Shown here: positions 21,111 through 32,238 of the stretch, one piece after another | How the letters are laid out: each line of letters starts with the position of its first letter | Position numbering within the stretch: the first letter of the stretch is position 1 | Source of the DNA: Tillus elongatus | Lineage: Eukaryota > Arthropoda > Insecta > Coleoptera > Cleridae | Assembly: GCA_964006375.1 (NCBI GenBank) | Contig: OZ023267.1 | Span: forward strand, 81,138,182-81,202,181 | DNA length: 64,000 nt | Direction: 5' to 3' | Translations under genes and position numbers: made by a program | Notes under the pieces: generated by a model | Database searches by the model: none | What the model saw: the letters and a program-made list of their open reading frames with translations, nothing else | What the model was told of the DNA's origin: nothing

Positions 21111-21690
21111 AAAATTAAAACGTCAAAATTTGCAATTTTCAGACAAATAATCTGAAACAGATACGGATCATGTAGAAGAAAGGTCACAAGAAGACTGTTC
21201 TACAAACCCTCACGTTTCAGCATCAACCGTCATTGTCCTTCATTTTACTAAAATGTTTCCAGAAAATTCATTTCAAATAGACCCTCTGATGCTTCGGCAG
21301 TAGTTTTAGTTAAGTTTATCGTTTAGCGGTCTATAATCTTTAGCTAATTTTCGTACCAAAACCTCGTTCATGAGAAGACGGAGACTTTTGAATTTTAAAA
21401 CTAGGCCACCTAGAAACCAGATTCAGGTTTAGATTTAGTTTTTATCTGTTTACATATAGACAGGGTGACACGTTTCTACGGTAAAGCTCAATATAATTGT
21501 TATTATACAAGATACAAAAAATTTTATACGTTAATTATAAAGTGTCTTGAGCTGCATCGTATAAAATTATTTTGAGAACCACAGATGGCCCATAAGACGT
21601 TGGTGATACCTACAATTTTTTTTCGAACATCCCTCATATTATTGCATTTTTGCATTTTTATCGAAATATCAGCCATGTTTGTAAAAAAAA
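21111..21690. other. Intron sequence, no gene seen
   Basis: A+T-rich intronic DNA. It holds a short TAGACAGGGTGACACG at 21459, resembling the TIR end (ACAGGGTGA) of the mariner-related transposon family elsewhere in the window. Confidence 0.6.
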
Positions 21691-21691
21691 T

Positions 21692-22008
21692 CGACACGCA
21701 GTAAGTCCGTTTTGGTAGCGAATTTTCATTATATGCTTCAAATTTAAATATCTCAATTTGCTATTAACCTATTATTCCTTGCCTAGGAAGCCAGTTTTTT
21801 CGGAAAGATTTAAATTTATTCTCGGAAAATTTTTGTACATTTTCAAACAATGAGTTATTTTAATTATATATGGTACATTGTTTCTACTATATAGGTTATA
21901 CCGGTAACTAAATTGATTCCTGCTTGCATTAAAGAGACATATTTGCTATTAAAAACATTTTTATGAAAATTCACTTCCATAACGCACTTGCTACGTCTAG
22001 ACTTTTTA
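21692..22008. repeat. MITE-like element with inverted ends (copy 1)
   Basis: About 317 bp. The start CAGTAAGTCCGTTTTGGTAG and the end CCATAACGCACTTGCTACG are inverted copies of one sequence. The interior (AATTTGCTATTAACCTAT, then TGGTACATTGTTTCTACTAT) matches the copy at 27650-27968. No coding capacity. Confidence 0.75.
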
Positions 22009-22218
22009 TGTTACATATAGTTTTACAGATGTAAGGTTTTGGATTATCTGTAAGTTAAGTTGATCAGAAATTTAAAAAACGGTAAATGAAAAAAAAGTAA
22101 ACCTCTATAGAACGGTGGATTTTATTTGACTTAGAAATACATAACCAAATTATTATAGCTTTAAATTATCAATTTACTACTTGAAGAATCATCTAATGGA
22201 ATGAAAAATATATTTCAG

Positions 22219-22642
22219 GGTATTGGGAGTCTGTTTAGCGCCTTGAAAGTGGTGCGCTTACTCAGACTGGGACGCGTGGTCCGAAAGCTGGATCGGTACC
22301 TGGAGTATGGGGCTGCCATGCTCATCTTACTGCTGTGTTTCTACATGCTGGTGGCCCATTGGTTGGCATGCATCTGGTACTCGATAGGACGATCGGATGC
22401 TGACAATGGAGTTCAGTATAGTTGGCTCTGGAAGCTGGCTAACATCACACAGAACCCATATTCCTACGTTTGGCCTAACGATTCTAGCACACCGGAGTTA
22501 ATAAATGGTCCTTCCAAAAAAACCATGTACGTAACAGCACTCTACTTCACTATGACTTGTATGACTTCAGTGGGGTTTGGCAATGTTGCTGCTGAGACGG
22601 ATAATGAGCGGATTTTCACCATATGTATGATGATCATCGCAG
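22219..22642 (+). CDS. eag: eag K+ channel, exon with S4-S5-pore
   Basis: 424-nt internal exon of a voltage-gated K+ channel of the ether-a-go-go (KCNH1/5) family. The acceptor is TATTTCAG at 22211-22218; the donor is GTAAGA at 22643. The 141 encoded residues run from the S4 voltage sensor ('VVRLLRLGRVVRKLDRY', regularly spaced Arg) through S5 (about residues 29-55, 'LILLLCFYMLVAHWLACIW') and the turret to the selectivity filter 'SVGFGN' (residues 117-122, GFG as in EAG channels rather than GYG), ending in S6 ('FTICMMIIA'). It closely matches the Drosophila protein as I know it. The exon ends in phase 1 and joins 32239. Upstream exons (PAS domain, S1-S3) lie outside the window to the left. 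The channel sets excitability in neurons and muscle at the plasma membrane. Confidence 0.97.
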
Positions 22643-23359
22643 GTAAGAAAAAAATTTCCCTATTAACAATAAGGTCAAAATTTTCAACCGGGTTTTTGAC
22701 TAAGCTTTGCCTTGTTATGGATTCTGAGTCAATTTTAGTGGTATTATATTTACAAAGAATCCGAAAGAAAGTTTTATAAAGAATTTCGCGTTTTCAGGTC
22801 CCATGAATGCATTTTTTCTAATTTAACGGGGAAGTCTTTATGTATGTGGGTGTGTGTACGTTTGTAAACGTACGTGCCTGCTTATTTGTTTCGCTTAGCC
22901 GAGAAAGGCATTAACAGATGAAAATCGAATTTGGTTGTCGGGTTTGATACCACATTTATATAAAAACGCATTGAAAATGCTTAACCTACCTTAGACACAA
23001 ATTAAGTCTGGACGAAAAAATACGCTATAGTAGCGAATTTATATACATTTTGAAGAACATAACGTAATTTACCTTATCTGGTAAGCATTTCATTGGACTT
23101 GTTCGAACTTATTTATCTTGAATTCAGTGTGAAGATGAGGGATTACATTCTAATGACATCCATTTCTCTCAAATTAAATTTAAGTAACTGAATCTTATTA
23201 CAAATTCACTTGATTTTAATTTCGAAAAAACTTGGATTCAATTATTTAACTACAATGAAGTTTCCATGAAAAAATTGGACTCTTATAACTGGTCAACGAA
23301 CTTACCCTCCAAAAATAATTTTTCAGTGTAATGGAAAAAACCGGAAGTCTCTATCTTCG

Positions 23360-23360
<1 letters not shown>
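22643..23360. other. eag intron, no gene seen
   Basis: A+T-rich. 23005-23045 (TCTGGACGAAAAAATACGCT...) resembles a decayed end of the MITE-like family seen at 21692. Nothing else was recognised. Confidence 0.6.

Positions 23361-23450
<90 letters not shown>
23361..23450. repeat. (TA)n microsatellite
   Basis: About 90 bp of uninterrupted TA repeat in the eag intron. Confidence 0.95.
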
Positions 23451-23452
<2 letters not shown>

Positions 23453-23476
23453 TTTATACACATGAGAAATACTTGG

Positions 23477-23608
23477 TCTCGGGTTGAACCGCGTCTAGAG
23501 TTTATTAAAAGTTGTTTCGGCTCCTGTTTCATTTTCGAGGAAATTAACTCTAAGGCTCCAATAAGAGCCGAAACGGCGTGTTTTAATACATTCAATACGC
23601 GGTTTAAC
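23477..23608. repeat. Palindromic (MITE-like) repeat
   Basis: Outer inverted pair GGGTTGAACCGCG (about 23478) and CGCGGTTTAACCC (about 23597). A second, inner inverted pair is GTTTCGGCTC and GAGCCGAAAC. This suggests a 130-bp foldback element or a transcribed hairpin. Confidence 0.6.
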
Positions 23609-24288
23609 CCAAAAACCAATAAATTCTCACAAAAATGACCGAGGACCTTTGAAACATATATAGCCAACATGAATCAGGTTTAAACTCTCAACACGATGTT
23701 CATTTTATTTTAAAAGCTAGTTGTCTACAGTTTATATATCACGTCTTGATTAGAAACAAAATTTAAAGCATTTTATTTTTTAATTGGGGAAGTGGCGATA
23801 ATGAAAAAAATCAGGTAGTATCCAAATAATTAGAACCCTGTCACATTTTTTTTTCATGACAGCATATAATTTGTTTGGATGGGCCTGACTTTATAAAAAC
23901 AGAACAGATTTGGACAGCTGTCCGCCTTTTTCCCCATATTTTTTTTTGCTTGTAAAATAGTCAGTATGGTTGAGTAATGATTTCTTCTTATTGAAGCTGA
24001 TTCAGAAACTAAATCAAGATTTTGTAGCATTACAATATCAAAACACCGAAGCGAAAACTTTTGTATGAAACTTCTTAGTACTTGAAGAGCCAGAGTGTCT
24101 TTTTTCTCTCAATTACTTCTTTGTTTCTAAGCTACAAAAATGTACCATAATTTAATCCATTATGGTTGAACAGATCAGCATATTTTTTTAACCTGGACAT
24201 AGAGTATCATGTATATATTATATTATTATCAGCATATAGAAATTTAAAAATTATCAATGCATACATTTTCTTCAATGTTCAAGTCAAT
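23609..24288. other. eag intron, no gene seen
   Basis: A+T-rich sequence without a recognised gene or repeat. Confidence 0.6.
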
Positions 24289-24644
24289 GTACAGGGTGAA
24301 TGAAATTTGAATAAAGTAAGTTTATTTGTTTATGGGTAAACTTTTTATATAAAAAGTATATATTATATTATATGGTTACTAAGTGTGTGCATTTTGAAAT
24401 TATTTTGGACTATAAAGAGTGTGCCAAAAGAGCAGGGAAGTACAAATCTGGTGTTTTCTATGAAACCGCCTGTATATTGTTTGATTTTTGAATTCTACGT
24501 GTAATCCTAAAAAAAATTTAGGCATAGATGTAAAATTTATGGTTTATGAATTAATTAAAATTTTATAAACAAAAACACATTTACAAGTACCAATCAGTTT
24601 ATTATTATCTGTTAACCTGTATTTGGAAAAATAAAAACCGAGCT

Positions 24645-25210
24645 GGACACTGTGGTTGGAAACTAAAAGGAAAATAGAGTCACCACAAAAATAACAAAAC
24701 AATAACAGTGAATTGTGCGCTAGATACGTATTTTGACAACGAAGTTGTCTTCATCAGTAGGTGTCAAACTAACTGTATGGGCAAAAGTATCCTATTTATA
24801 TACCTAAACTATGTACACTTAAAATGATGCAATACCGGTGATGCAATACCGGATGATGCAATATCAGATGCATTAGTCCCGGATGCCGCAATCCAAGATT
24901 ATTGTTGTGCCAGTGCCGAGTCAATAATATGTTGAGCAACTCTAGATTTTAAATTTAAAAATAAATTTTCTTGCTCTATTGAATCTGAAATGAGCTATCT
25001 GCTCTTTGAATCTTGTTGTCATTGATTTCCGAGTTTGCCCAATATAGATTTTCTCACAATTATTACAAGATACTTAATAAATGCCCGATTTTGTCGGAAG
25101 TCAATAGTATCTTTTGGTCCACCCCAAAAGCTCTTCCACATATTGTGTATAGATTAGTTACTAAGCATAGGTGGAAAATGTCGATAAGTAACCCGATGCG
25201 ATGATCCAGC
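24645..25210 (-). mobile_element. Penelope-like element, 3' end (minus copy)
   Basis: Minus-strand reading from about 25140 gives a GIY-YIG endonuclease start ('SGIY', then 'CNNCEKIYIGQTRKSMTT'), followed by a 3' region with GATGCAATACCGGAT-type repeats and a hammerhead-like motif. It is the inverted partner of 25300-26035. Penelope-like elements encode a reverse transcriptase fused to a GIY-YIG nuclease and are often found as 5'-truncated, inverted or tandem pieces. No RT is present here. Confidence 0.75.
24717..24760 (-). ncRNA. Hammerhead-like motif in Penelope-like minus copy
   Basis: Minus strand: CTGATGA (24757-24751), an extra A, stem GACAAC/GTTGTC with loop TTC, then AAAA in place of GAAA, then palindromic TACGTA and TC. 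The core G-to-A change should inactivate it. The palindromic helix III fits hammerheads known from Penelope-like elements. Confidence 0.5.
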
Positions 25211-25314
25211 CAAAAAGCTCTTCGTAGTTTCTTGATAACCTTTTATTACAAAAGGGTTAGAAGAAAATATAATGACTGAGTGTTGTTAACAAAGTTAATA
25301 ATTGAAAGAGCCTT

Positions 25315-25632
25315 TTGGGTGGACCAAATGATACTATTGACTTCAAACAAAAATCGGGCATTTATCAAATGTCTTGTAATAATTGTGAGAAAATTTATAT
25401 TGAGCAAACGTGGAGATCAATAACAACCAGATTCAAAGTACACATAGCTCATTTAAGATTCAATAGAGCAGGAAAATTTAGCGTTGCCCAACATATGTTT
25501 GACTCCTCACATAAGATAGGCAATAGGTATCTTGAGTTATCGAAAATACCCACGGATTATGTAGTTAGATGTTTTGGAAACTTTAGAAATCCGCAAAGTG
25601 ACATCCAGTCAACTCCATACTTTTTAAAATAG
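25315..25632 (+). CDS. GIY-YIG endonuclease domain of Penelope-like element
   Basis: 105-aa frame. 'SGIYQMSCNNCEKIYIEQTW' holds the GIY and YI(G) halves of the nuclease motif; the glycine of YIG is replaced by Glu here, while the minus copy keeps it. 'RSITTRFKVHIAHLR' with the catalytic-region Arg and 'SVAQHMFDSSHKIG' follow. The domain cuts DNA during insertion of Penelope-like retroelements. The upstream RT is missing, so this is a 5'-truncated piece. The Gly-to-Glu change suggests it is inactive. Confidence 0.8.
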   Translation: MGGPNDTIDFKQKSGIYQMSCNNCEKIYIEQTWRSITTRFKVHIAHLRFNRAGKFSVAQHMFDSSHKIGNRYLELSKIPTDYVVRCFGNFRNPQSDIQSTPYFLK

Positions 25633-25734
25633 CACGAAGTAATAGAAAGTTCCTTTGAACATCGACACAACAACTGGTTAGGCCACTGACACCCCAATAG
25701 CCTTGGATTGCGTCAGCCCGTGTTACGCCATCCG

Positions 25735-25865
25735 GTGTTGCATCATCCGGTACTTATGCATCCGATATTGCATCATGCGATGTTGCATCATGTGGTATTT
25801 TATCATTCGGTATTTCATCACCGGTATTGTATCATGCGGTATTGCATCATCCGGTGTTATGTCAT
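25735..25865 (+). repeat. GCATCATCCGGTATT minisatellite in the Penelope-like 3' region
   Basis: About eight degenerate units of 14-17 bp (GCATCATCCGGTACT, GCATCATGCGATGTT, TATCATTCGGTATT and so on). The mirror copy at about 24825-24900 has fewer units (GATGCAATACCGGAT), so copy number varies between insertions. Confidence 0.85.
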
Positions 25866-25931
25866 TTTAGTCTAGATAGTTTAGGTATATAAATAGTATA
25901 TAATTTTGCCCATAGAGTTAGTTTAGCGACA

Positions 25932-25974
25932 GCTACTGATGAAGACAACTTTGTTGTCGAAATACATGTCTAGC
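25932..25974 (+). ncRNA. Hammerhead-like ribozyme motif in Penelope-like plus copy
   Basis: GCTA (25932-25935) pairs with TAGC (25971-25974) as helix I. CTGATGA is at 25936-25942. Helix II is GACAAC/GTTGTC with loop TTT, preceded by one extra A. GAAA is at 25959-25962. Helix III is the near-palindrome TACATG, then T and the cleavage-site C at 25970. This is the type I layout described for Penelope-like elements. The extra A between CTGATGA and helix II is not in the textbook core, so activity is uncertain. Confidence 0.6.
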
Positions 25975-26514
25975 GCATAATTCTCTGTTATTATTTTGTG
26001 TTTTTTTCGGGCGAGTCTGTTTTTTGTTTCTGGCTACAAAAAATTATATTTTGATCAAGGAAAGACTAAGTTTAAGCTTATGCTCGCCGTAGAAAATACC
26101 AGCTTACAGAAGTTTTAAGATATATGTTCAAACCCGAGAAACTAAATATTCAAAAAGATCAAAAAGTGATCTTTTTGAAAAGGAAACACTCTATATATTC
26201 TTTTTATGTTAAACGAAATCAAAAACATTTCAAAAAAGTTTTTCAATATGTCCTGTAAATATATTTTATTGTTTTTTAGTTAGTTTGGTTTTTTTATGAT
26301 ATTTCTTGTTATTAATCGAAGTAGAAATGACAACAATTTTCCACATCGAAAATTTATGAACTGTCAATATGTTACAACTATTGTTGCATTTCTTTAGCTA
26401 TTTAAGTTTGTTAGAAAGGAGATCTCGTCTTTTGAATTTTGAAAAAATTCCTTCAAATTAGTACTAATTGGGCCCCCGAGAACACATATCCGGGGTCGGT
26501 TTCAATTTTTATAT

Positions 26515-26646
<132 letters not shown>

Positions 26647-26765
26647 GTGTGTACATACATTTCCCCAGTTAAATTATTTTCAAAAAAGAACGGACCAACA
26701 ATGAAGTTACCTGAAATTTTTTAAAATTAACTGTCTAATCTACAAATAAAATAACAGTTTTTTAC

Positions 26766-27422
26766 CTAATAAGCCGCACCAAACATTAATACCAAATCTT
26801 GCAATCGTCTTTCTTCCTTTAGATGGGGATTTTCATTTGTCCAATAATGCCTATGATGGTGATTATACACACCACAATTTGTAAATCTGGATTCATCAGT
26901 CCATATTATTTTCAAATGAAAATTTTCATCCTGCTGACCTTGGCCTTTATACCATCTGCAGAGTTTAAGTCGCTTAGGGTAATCGTCAACATTTAAGCCT
27001 TGTACCATTGTAGGTTTGTATGGATGGTAATGACTTTGTTTCAATACACGGTGTACCGTACTTTATGGGCGTTAATTGTTTACCATAAAACCAAACAGAT
27101 TGCTGAGGGTTTTCGTTTGAAACCTGTAAGATGGCATTATTTCTGTCTTCATTTCTAGGCACTGGTAGTTTCTTTGCGTGGAAGCTACCGTTGTTCAATA
27201 GATTGGTCACTATCCTGCGAAATATTTTGGTGTTTGGTTGTCGTCTTTTCGGGTAGTTGTTTTGACATGAATTTGTAGCTGCCTCAGTATTTCGGTTAGA
27301 ACGAATATAACATTCCAACATGTCAAAATATCCTTCATTACTAAACATATTGTTGAATAATATTTAAAATAAACAGGAAATAAACTATTTAGTACCAAAT
27401 TGTAAGCAACGTGATAACTCAA
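26766..27422 (-). pseudogene. Mariner-related (DUF4817-type) transposase, N-terminal half
   Basis: Minus strand. The first frame (27348-26986) starts 'MFSNEGYFDML', with the helix-turn-helix stretch 'KRRQPNTKIFRRIVTNLLNNGSF'. A second frame (27044-26766) continues with 'IIWTDESRFTNCGVYNHHHR' and 'YWTNENPH', holding the first catalytic Asp. A frame change separates them at about 27000. The C-terminal half, with the remaining catalytic residues, is missing; after 26766 a (TA)n-bearing repeat follows. It matches the widespread insect transposase family whose C-terminal half reads 'WIGRGG...DLTPL' (seen at 28640-29110). Confidence 0.8.
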
Positions 27423-27500
27423 TAAATAATAGGCCGATTTTGATCAACTTTGCTGAGTACCTTCCTTTTGCAAGTGGCTTGGATAAGTTCGTTAACCAGG
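27410..27500 (+). repeat. Dispersed repeat 'R', uninterrupted copy
   Basis: GATAACTCAATAAATAATAG, then GAGTACCTTCCTTTTGCAAG. This supplies the empty-site comparison for the insertion of the 12.8-kb element, with AGTACC occurring once. Confidence 0.85.
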
Positions 27501-27649
27501 AAAATCGGCCTAGTTTAAATAGATTAAACAATGATTTCTTTTAATTAGACAGACAGATTCCCCCTATCAGTGTCAGTTCTGAGCTGACCTTAAATGTATG
27601 GAATTTCGACCACGAAATTATCATGCATGTTTGTAAGAAAATAAATTCG

Positions 27650-27968
27650 GGACTCAGCAAGTGCGTTATGGTAGCGAGTTTTTATTAAATGCCTCAAATT
27701 TGAATAGCTCAATTTGCTATTAACCTATAAGGTTCGTTGGCCAGAAACTAGTTTTTTCGGGAACATTTAAAGTTTATTTTCGAAAAATGTTTGTACATTT
27801 TCAGTCAGTAAAGTTATTTTGATGAAATATGGTACATTATTTCTACTATATATGTTATAATGGTAACCAAATTTGATGTCTGTTTTCTTTAAAAAAAAAC
27901 ACATATTTGCTATTTAAAACATTTTAATGAAAATTCACTATCATAACGCACTTGCTGCGTCTAGGCTT
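27650..27968. repeat. MITE-like element with inverted ends (copy 2)
   Basis: Same family as 21692-22008. Starts CTCAGCAAGTGCGTTATGG and ends CATAACGCACTTGCTGCG. The interior is shared over its whole length. Confidence 0.8.
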
Positions 27969-28074
27969 TTTAATTAATGGATTACTCTGAAAAGAAGTTA
28001 GATAATATGGGTTACATGCTACGAGAGGCCCAAAAAAAATTACTTGTCCGAATGTTATATGGAATGAAGTATCG

Positions 28075-28456
<382 letters not shown>

Positions 28457-28599
28457 ACAAAACCCGCAACTCAGTAGTTCTCAGTTAGTAGTAGCAATAT
28501 CATGTGAAACGTCTAAATCGTGTAAACCTTTTGCAATGGATGAATCCTCAACTTGCCATTAATCCAAATGCTTTTTATCTTATGTTATATTTCCCAACA

Positions 28600-29110
28600 A
28601 AGCTACATTTAGAAGTAGTGATACTGTAAATAGCCATAACATGCACCATCACGTAATAGAAAATCCGATTTGGATTCGTCAAATACGGAATCAAAGCCAC
28701 GTCTTTAAATGTTTGGTGTGGCATTCCTCACAACAGAATAATTGCACAGTATATTTTTAATAACACCCTAACTGGCCGTAATTATCTTCAGTTTCTCACA
28801 CAAATTTTGCTCGGTCTTCTTAAATGGGTTAGTGATGATAAAAGTCAGCATATGTGTTTGCAACAGGACGGCGTCCCTCCGCGCTACCATCGCGAGGTAG
28901 GCGAACTTTTAGATGAAAAGTATTTTCAAAAATGGATTGGGCGTGGAGGTTTTGTTTAATGTCCTCCACCATTATGCGACCTTACCCCATTATATTTATT
29001 CTTATGGGGTTATATCAAATGAGGGGTATATGTTACACCGCCCACTACAGGGGAAGATATGCAAAATAGGATAAAAAACGCTCAAAGAACATATTTCAAG
29101 AATACATAAT
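28600..29110 (+). pseudogene. Mariner-related transposase, C-terminal half
   Basis: Plus-strand reading gives 'VWCGIPHNRIIAQYIF', 'LQQDGVPPRYHREVGELLDE' (second catalytic Asp), 'KWIGRGGFV', a stop at 28957, 'CDLTPLYLFLWGYIK' and, after another stop, 'TPPTTGEDMQNRIKNAQRT'. This is the half missing from 26766-27422. Two in-frame stops and drift at 'SPDLTPLDFFLWG' mark it as dead. Downstream, after a SINE, the 29870-30510 block is shared with the minus-strand element. Confidence 0.85.
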
Positions 29111-29194
29111 TAGTAAATTATCTATTAAATTAACCATAGTATAATAATATTTTTGTTTCCTTTGCAACAAGTTTTTTTTATAATGTATATTTTT

Positions 29195-29640
29195 TGTTGT
29201 TTGTGTGTGTGTGTGTTTTTCTTCTTTACCGTCGGCCTATTTCCGCGACTATGGCCAATCCCCGACGCCAGGAAGCAGTGGCGCCTCACTATCCTGGAAA
29301 TTTTGCCAAACCGCTGCCTTTCTGTAAGGAGGGTAGGGATCTTTAACGTGCCCAACATTGCATGGACATGGGACCGACGGCTTTACGTCCACTCCGAAGG
29401 GCGGAACGTGCAGACATTCAATTTTTTTCTCCCTCAGGGCTCGTCCGCGGCTTTAACGCCCCGATAGCACTGCAGCCCTTGGCCTATTATGCATGAGACA
29501 TTCAACTTGCTCAAATACAATGCCAGAACCTCGGTTGATGTTAATGTTACAGTTTGTACTGAAAAAGTGAAAGGAGATCGAACCCAGTATCCTTCGGTTC
29601 AGAGGCACACGTTCTCACCTCTGAACTACCGAGGCTCTAT
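29195..29640 (-). mobile_element. tRNA-derived SINE
   Basis: On the minus strand the head (29640-29580) is tRNA-like: GCCTCGGTAGTTCAGAGGTG (box A region) and GGGTTCGATCTC (box B). A conserved body follows (GACGTAAAGCCGTCGGTCCC, then CCAGGATAGTGAGGCGCC), with a GT-rich tail at 29203-29216. A truncated relative is at 57727-57836. No protein is encoded. Confidence 0.75.
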
Positions 29641-29676
29641 TTTGTTGTTGTAATTTGCATCCTTGCCAGTGTTTAA

Positions 29677-29678
<2 letters not shown>

Positions 29679-29752
<74 letters not shown>
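29679..29752. repeat. (TA)n microsatellite
   Basis: About 74 bp of TA repeat. Confidence 0.95.
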
Positions 29753-29754
<2 letters not shown>

Positions 29755-29869
29755 CATTTATTTAAACGTTAATTATATTATTATTATTTTACTAAATAAG
29801 TTTAATGCTACGAATAATAATATGAAATGTTAAGATATTCAATTATGTATTTAGAAAAATGAAAATAAC

Positions 29870-30391
29870 TGAAAATAATAAGATATAGGTATGGGATATA
29901 CTTAAGAAAAGGAAATAGGTTATTATTAAAGAAAGGTGTGGCATTTCGATTCTATTTAACATAAAATAAGCATATACAGGTGTTGACACAAGTGATCTTT
30001 TTGAATTTCAAGCTTCCCAGGTTTGAACATATATTTTTAACATTATTTTATCCCAAATATTTCTTAGGCAGAAAATAAGCTTAAACTCAATATATCCTCG
30101 ATCAAAGAATAAAAGTTTTTCTAGCAAAATACAGCTTAGTAGATAATAATAGAATGATAATTAAAATGAGATTTCTTTGGTGAAATTCTAATTAACTCAA
30201 AAACCATTACTTTAATCAATAATTAATGCGTGAAACTAATAATAAGAAAATTTTAGAGTAACACATACAATTCAAAAATCAAATAATACATGGAGTGTTG
30301 TATATAAAAATACCAACTTTGTACTACCCTGTTTTTTGGCACCTCTGGACGGTCCAAAGTAATTATAAATTGGTGATACTTAGTAAACATA

Positions 30392-30475
<84 letters not shown>

Positions 30476-30510
30476 TAATTTTAAAAGTTTACCCATAAAC
30501 GATATTACTT
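29870..30510 (+). repeat. 3' part of a mariner-related transposon, plus copy
   Basis: Matches the reverse complement of 26260-26040 and 24640-24289, without the Penelope-like interruption. It holds a (TA)n array at 30398-30471. Confidence 0.6.
30398..30471. repeat. (TA)n microsatellite
   Basis: About 74 bp of TA repeat. The related minus copy has only a short TATATTATATTATATGG there (about 24357), so the array grew after the copies separated. Confidence 0.95.
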
Positions 30511-30521
30511 TATTCAATAGT

Positions 30522-30625
30522 CAGCGCCGCCGTGGCTGTGTTGGAAAGTCGACTGAAACTTCCCAATTCGGACTCGGTGGACGACGGTTCGAGGCTCACC
30601 GGCAGCGGATGATTTTTCAAATTCA
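30522..30625 (+). mobile_element. tRNA-derived SINE head
   Basis: GCCGCCGTGGCTGTGTTGG (box A region) and GACGGTTCGAGGCTC (box B) at tRNA spacing in an otherwise A+T-rich intron. Not a clean cloverleaf. The tail is unclear. Confidence 0.55.
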
Positions 30626-30684
30626 CTTCTGTCGTTGAGATCGAGGTTAAGGTGGAGGGTAGGTTAGTTTAGATGAGTAAAAAA

Positions 30685-31132
30685 AACTCTGGACGCAGCA
30701 AGTGCGTTATGGTAGTGATTTTTTATTAAATGCTTCAAATTTGAATAACTCCGTTTTCTATAAACTTAGAAAGTTTAATTTTGGTAGGTAGTAAGGCCTT
30801 TTCTAGGGCAATATATATACCAAATTTCATTAAAATAACTTTGTAATTTAAAAAAAAAAAATTAAAATTTGAATAACTTAATTTTCTATAAACTGAGACA
30901 GTCTAATTTTGGTACTGAGTAAGGTATCTCCCAAGGCAACATATATAGTGAATTTCATTAAAACATCTTTGTTATTTTCGGAGAAAAATTTTTTTTTGAA
31001 AGAAAACTTAAAATTTTCCCGGAAAAACCCGTCCCATTTTCCTGGCTAACCAACTCATCCAAGCCATTTATAAAAGAAAGGCACCTGCCGAGTTTCATTG
31101 AAATCGGTTAATTATTTTTTGAGTTATCAGGC

Positions 31133-31134
<2 letters not shown>
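30685..31134 (-). repeat. Dispersed repeat 'R', near-complete copy ending at (TA)n
   Basis: Starts GGACGCAGCAAGTGCGTTAT (the same ends as the MITE-like family) and finishes TTTTTGAGTTATC at a (TA)n array. Reverse complement of 8120-8172 plus 20947-21110 over its right part. Confidence 0.7.

Positions 31135-31200
<66 letters not shown>
31135..31200. repeat. (TA)n microsatellite
   Basis: About 66 bp of TA repeat between repeat 'R' and ATTGAAACTGACCCCGGATA. Confidence 0.95.
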
Positions 31201-31204
<4 letters not shown>

Positions 31205-32238
31205 TGAAACTGACCCCGGATATGGATTTCTAGGGGTCCTAAATCTCGCTCATTTGAAAAATTTTTTGCAAAGTCTTACCATCGATACCTCTCTATTAGT
31301 GAATTTTTTAAAATAAAAATTCACTAAAAGGGTCAGCATTGGCCTAATTTCCAGTAAGCATCCTACCTTTACTTTTTATTTAATAGTTGACTCACCCTGT
31401 ATGTTATACTGTAAGTGCATTTTGTTAGAAAACATTCAGTGCCTAGTTATCAGTTTTAGCCCAATTTAATTGACTGATAATATGGTATCCTTAACTGCAT
31501 TGATATTCTCGGGGATGGGCACTAAAATTAAATAATAATTATTAAATTATCATTTTCCGAAACCCACATATCTTCGTAAATCATTACCTCTCGACGCCTA
31601 AAATACAGGCACTTGATAGCACAATTTATTTTACTGTTTTTGTCGATATTTTTTAAAACTTTGCTTTAAGTTTCTGAAGTAACTTACTGCTTGTTGCTAC
31701 GCAATGGCAGTATTTGTTTTTACTATCAAAACAGTCACGCCTTACTTAATGTCAGTACACTGAATAGTTATTTGCACACGATGTTCGTTTTAAAGAGTTC
31801 AAAGTTAAAAAACGGTCCCATGAAAATATATAATTTGTCATTTCTTTTAATGTTCTTTCTCAAGTGAAGTCTAACGGGTTGCTATCTTTTAAGATATTTG
31901 AATAGATATTTTAGGTTACATCACAGTTAAACTGTAAAACACGTTTGACTAAAAATCGCATATTTGTGCGTTGTTGATTTTTAAATATAAGTAAATTTGC
32001 TGCCTTTCTATGTGCCAATTTATTATTTGTTGCTTTCAATTTACGACTGAATGAAAAATAAATAGACTAACTATTTCCATTGCCTCTTTGTTATTATCCA
32101 GATCGTTTAGAGCTACTTTAAATGTGGCACACCTGCACTTATTTGTTATTATACAAACTCTGTTGAAACACGACTTATTACCCTGTAAAAATTATAACTA
32201 ACAAACATGTAATCGAATATGTGGTCTTTGCTGTCTAG
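31201..32238. other. eag intron, no gene seen
   Basis: The left flank (TTGAAACTGACCCCGGATA) is shared with 26486-26510. CACCCTGTA at 31393 resembles the TIR end of the mariner-related family. The remainder is unremarkable. Confidence 0.6.

Larger units (their letters stand above)
25300..26035 (+). mobile_element. Penelope-like element, 3' end (plus copy)
   Basis: Contains the GIY-YIG domain frame, a minisatellite, and a hammerhead-like motif, ending near TTTTTTGTTTCTGGCTACAA. It mirrors 24645-25210 around a centre near 25250, giving an inverted pair of 5'-truncated copies. Confidence 0.75.
24289..26260 (-). mobile_element. 3' part of a mariner-related transposon, split by a Penelope-like pair
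   Basis: 24289-24640 and 26040-26260 on the minus strand match 29870-30510 on the plus strand in order. For example, TTTGAACATATA (rc of about 26125) is followed in both by AAGCTTAAACT, then the block ending GTTTACCCATAAACNA. The outer end reads TACAGGGTGAATGAAATTTG at 24289, a typical TIR end of insect mariner-related elements. The transposase fragment at 26766-27422 lies upstream on the same strand, so this is probably the same element's 3' side. The Penelope-like pair (about 24645-26035) interrupts it, since the plus copy runs through. Confidence 0.6.

Noticed and set aside
25013..25204. Plus-strand 63-aa frame
   Set aside because: Antisense of the inverted Penelope-like GIY-YIG region.
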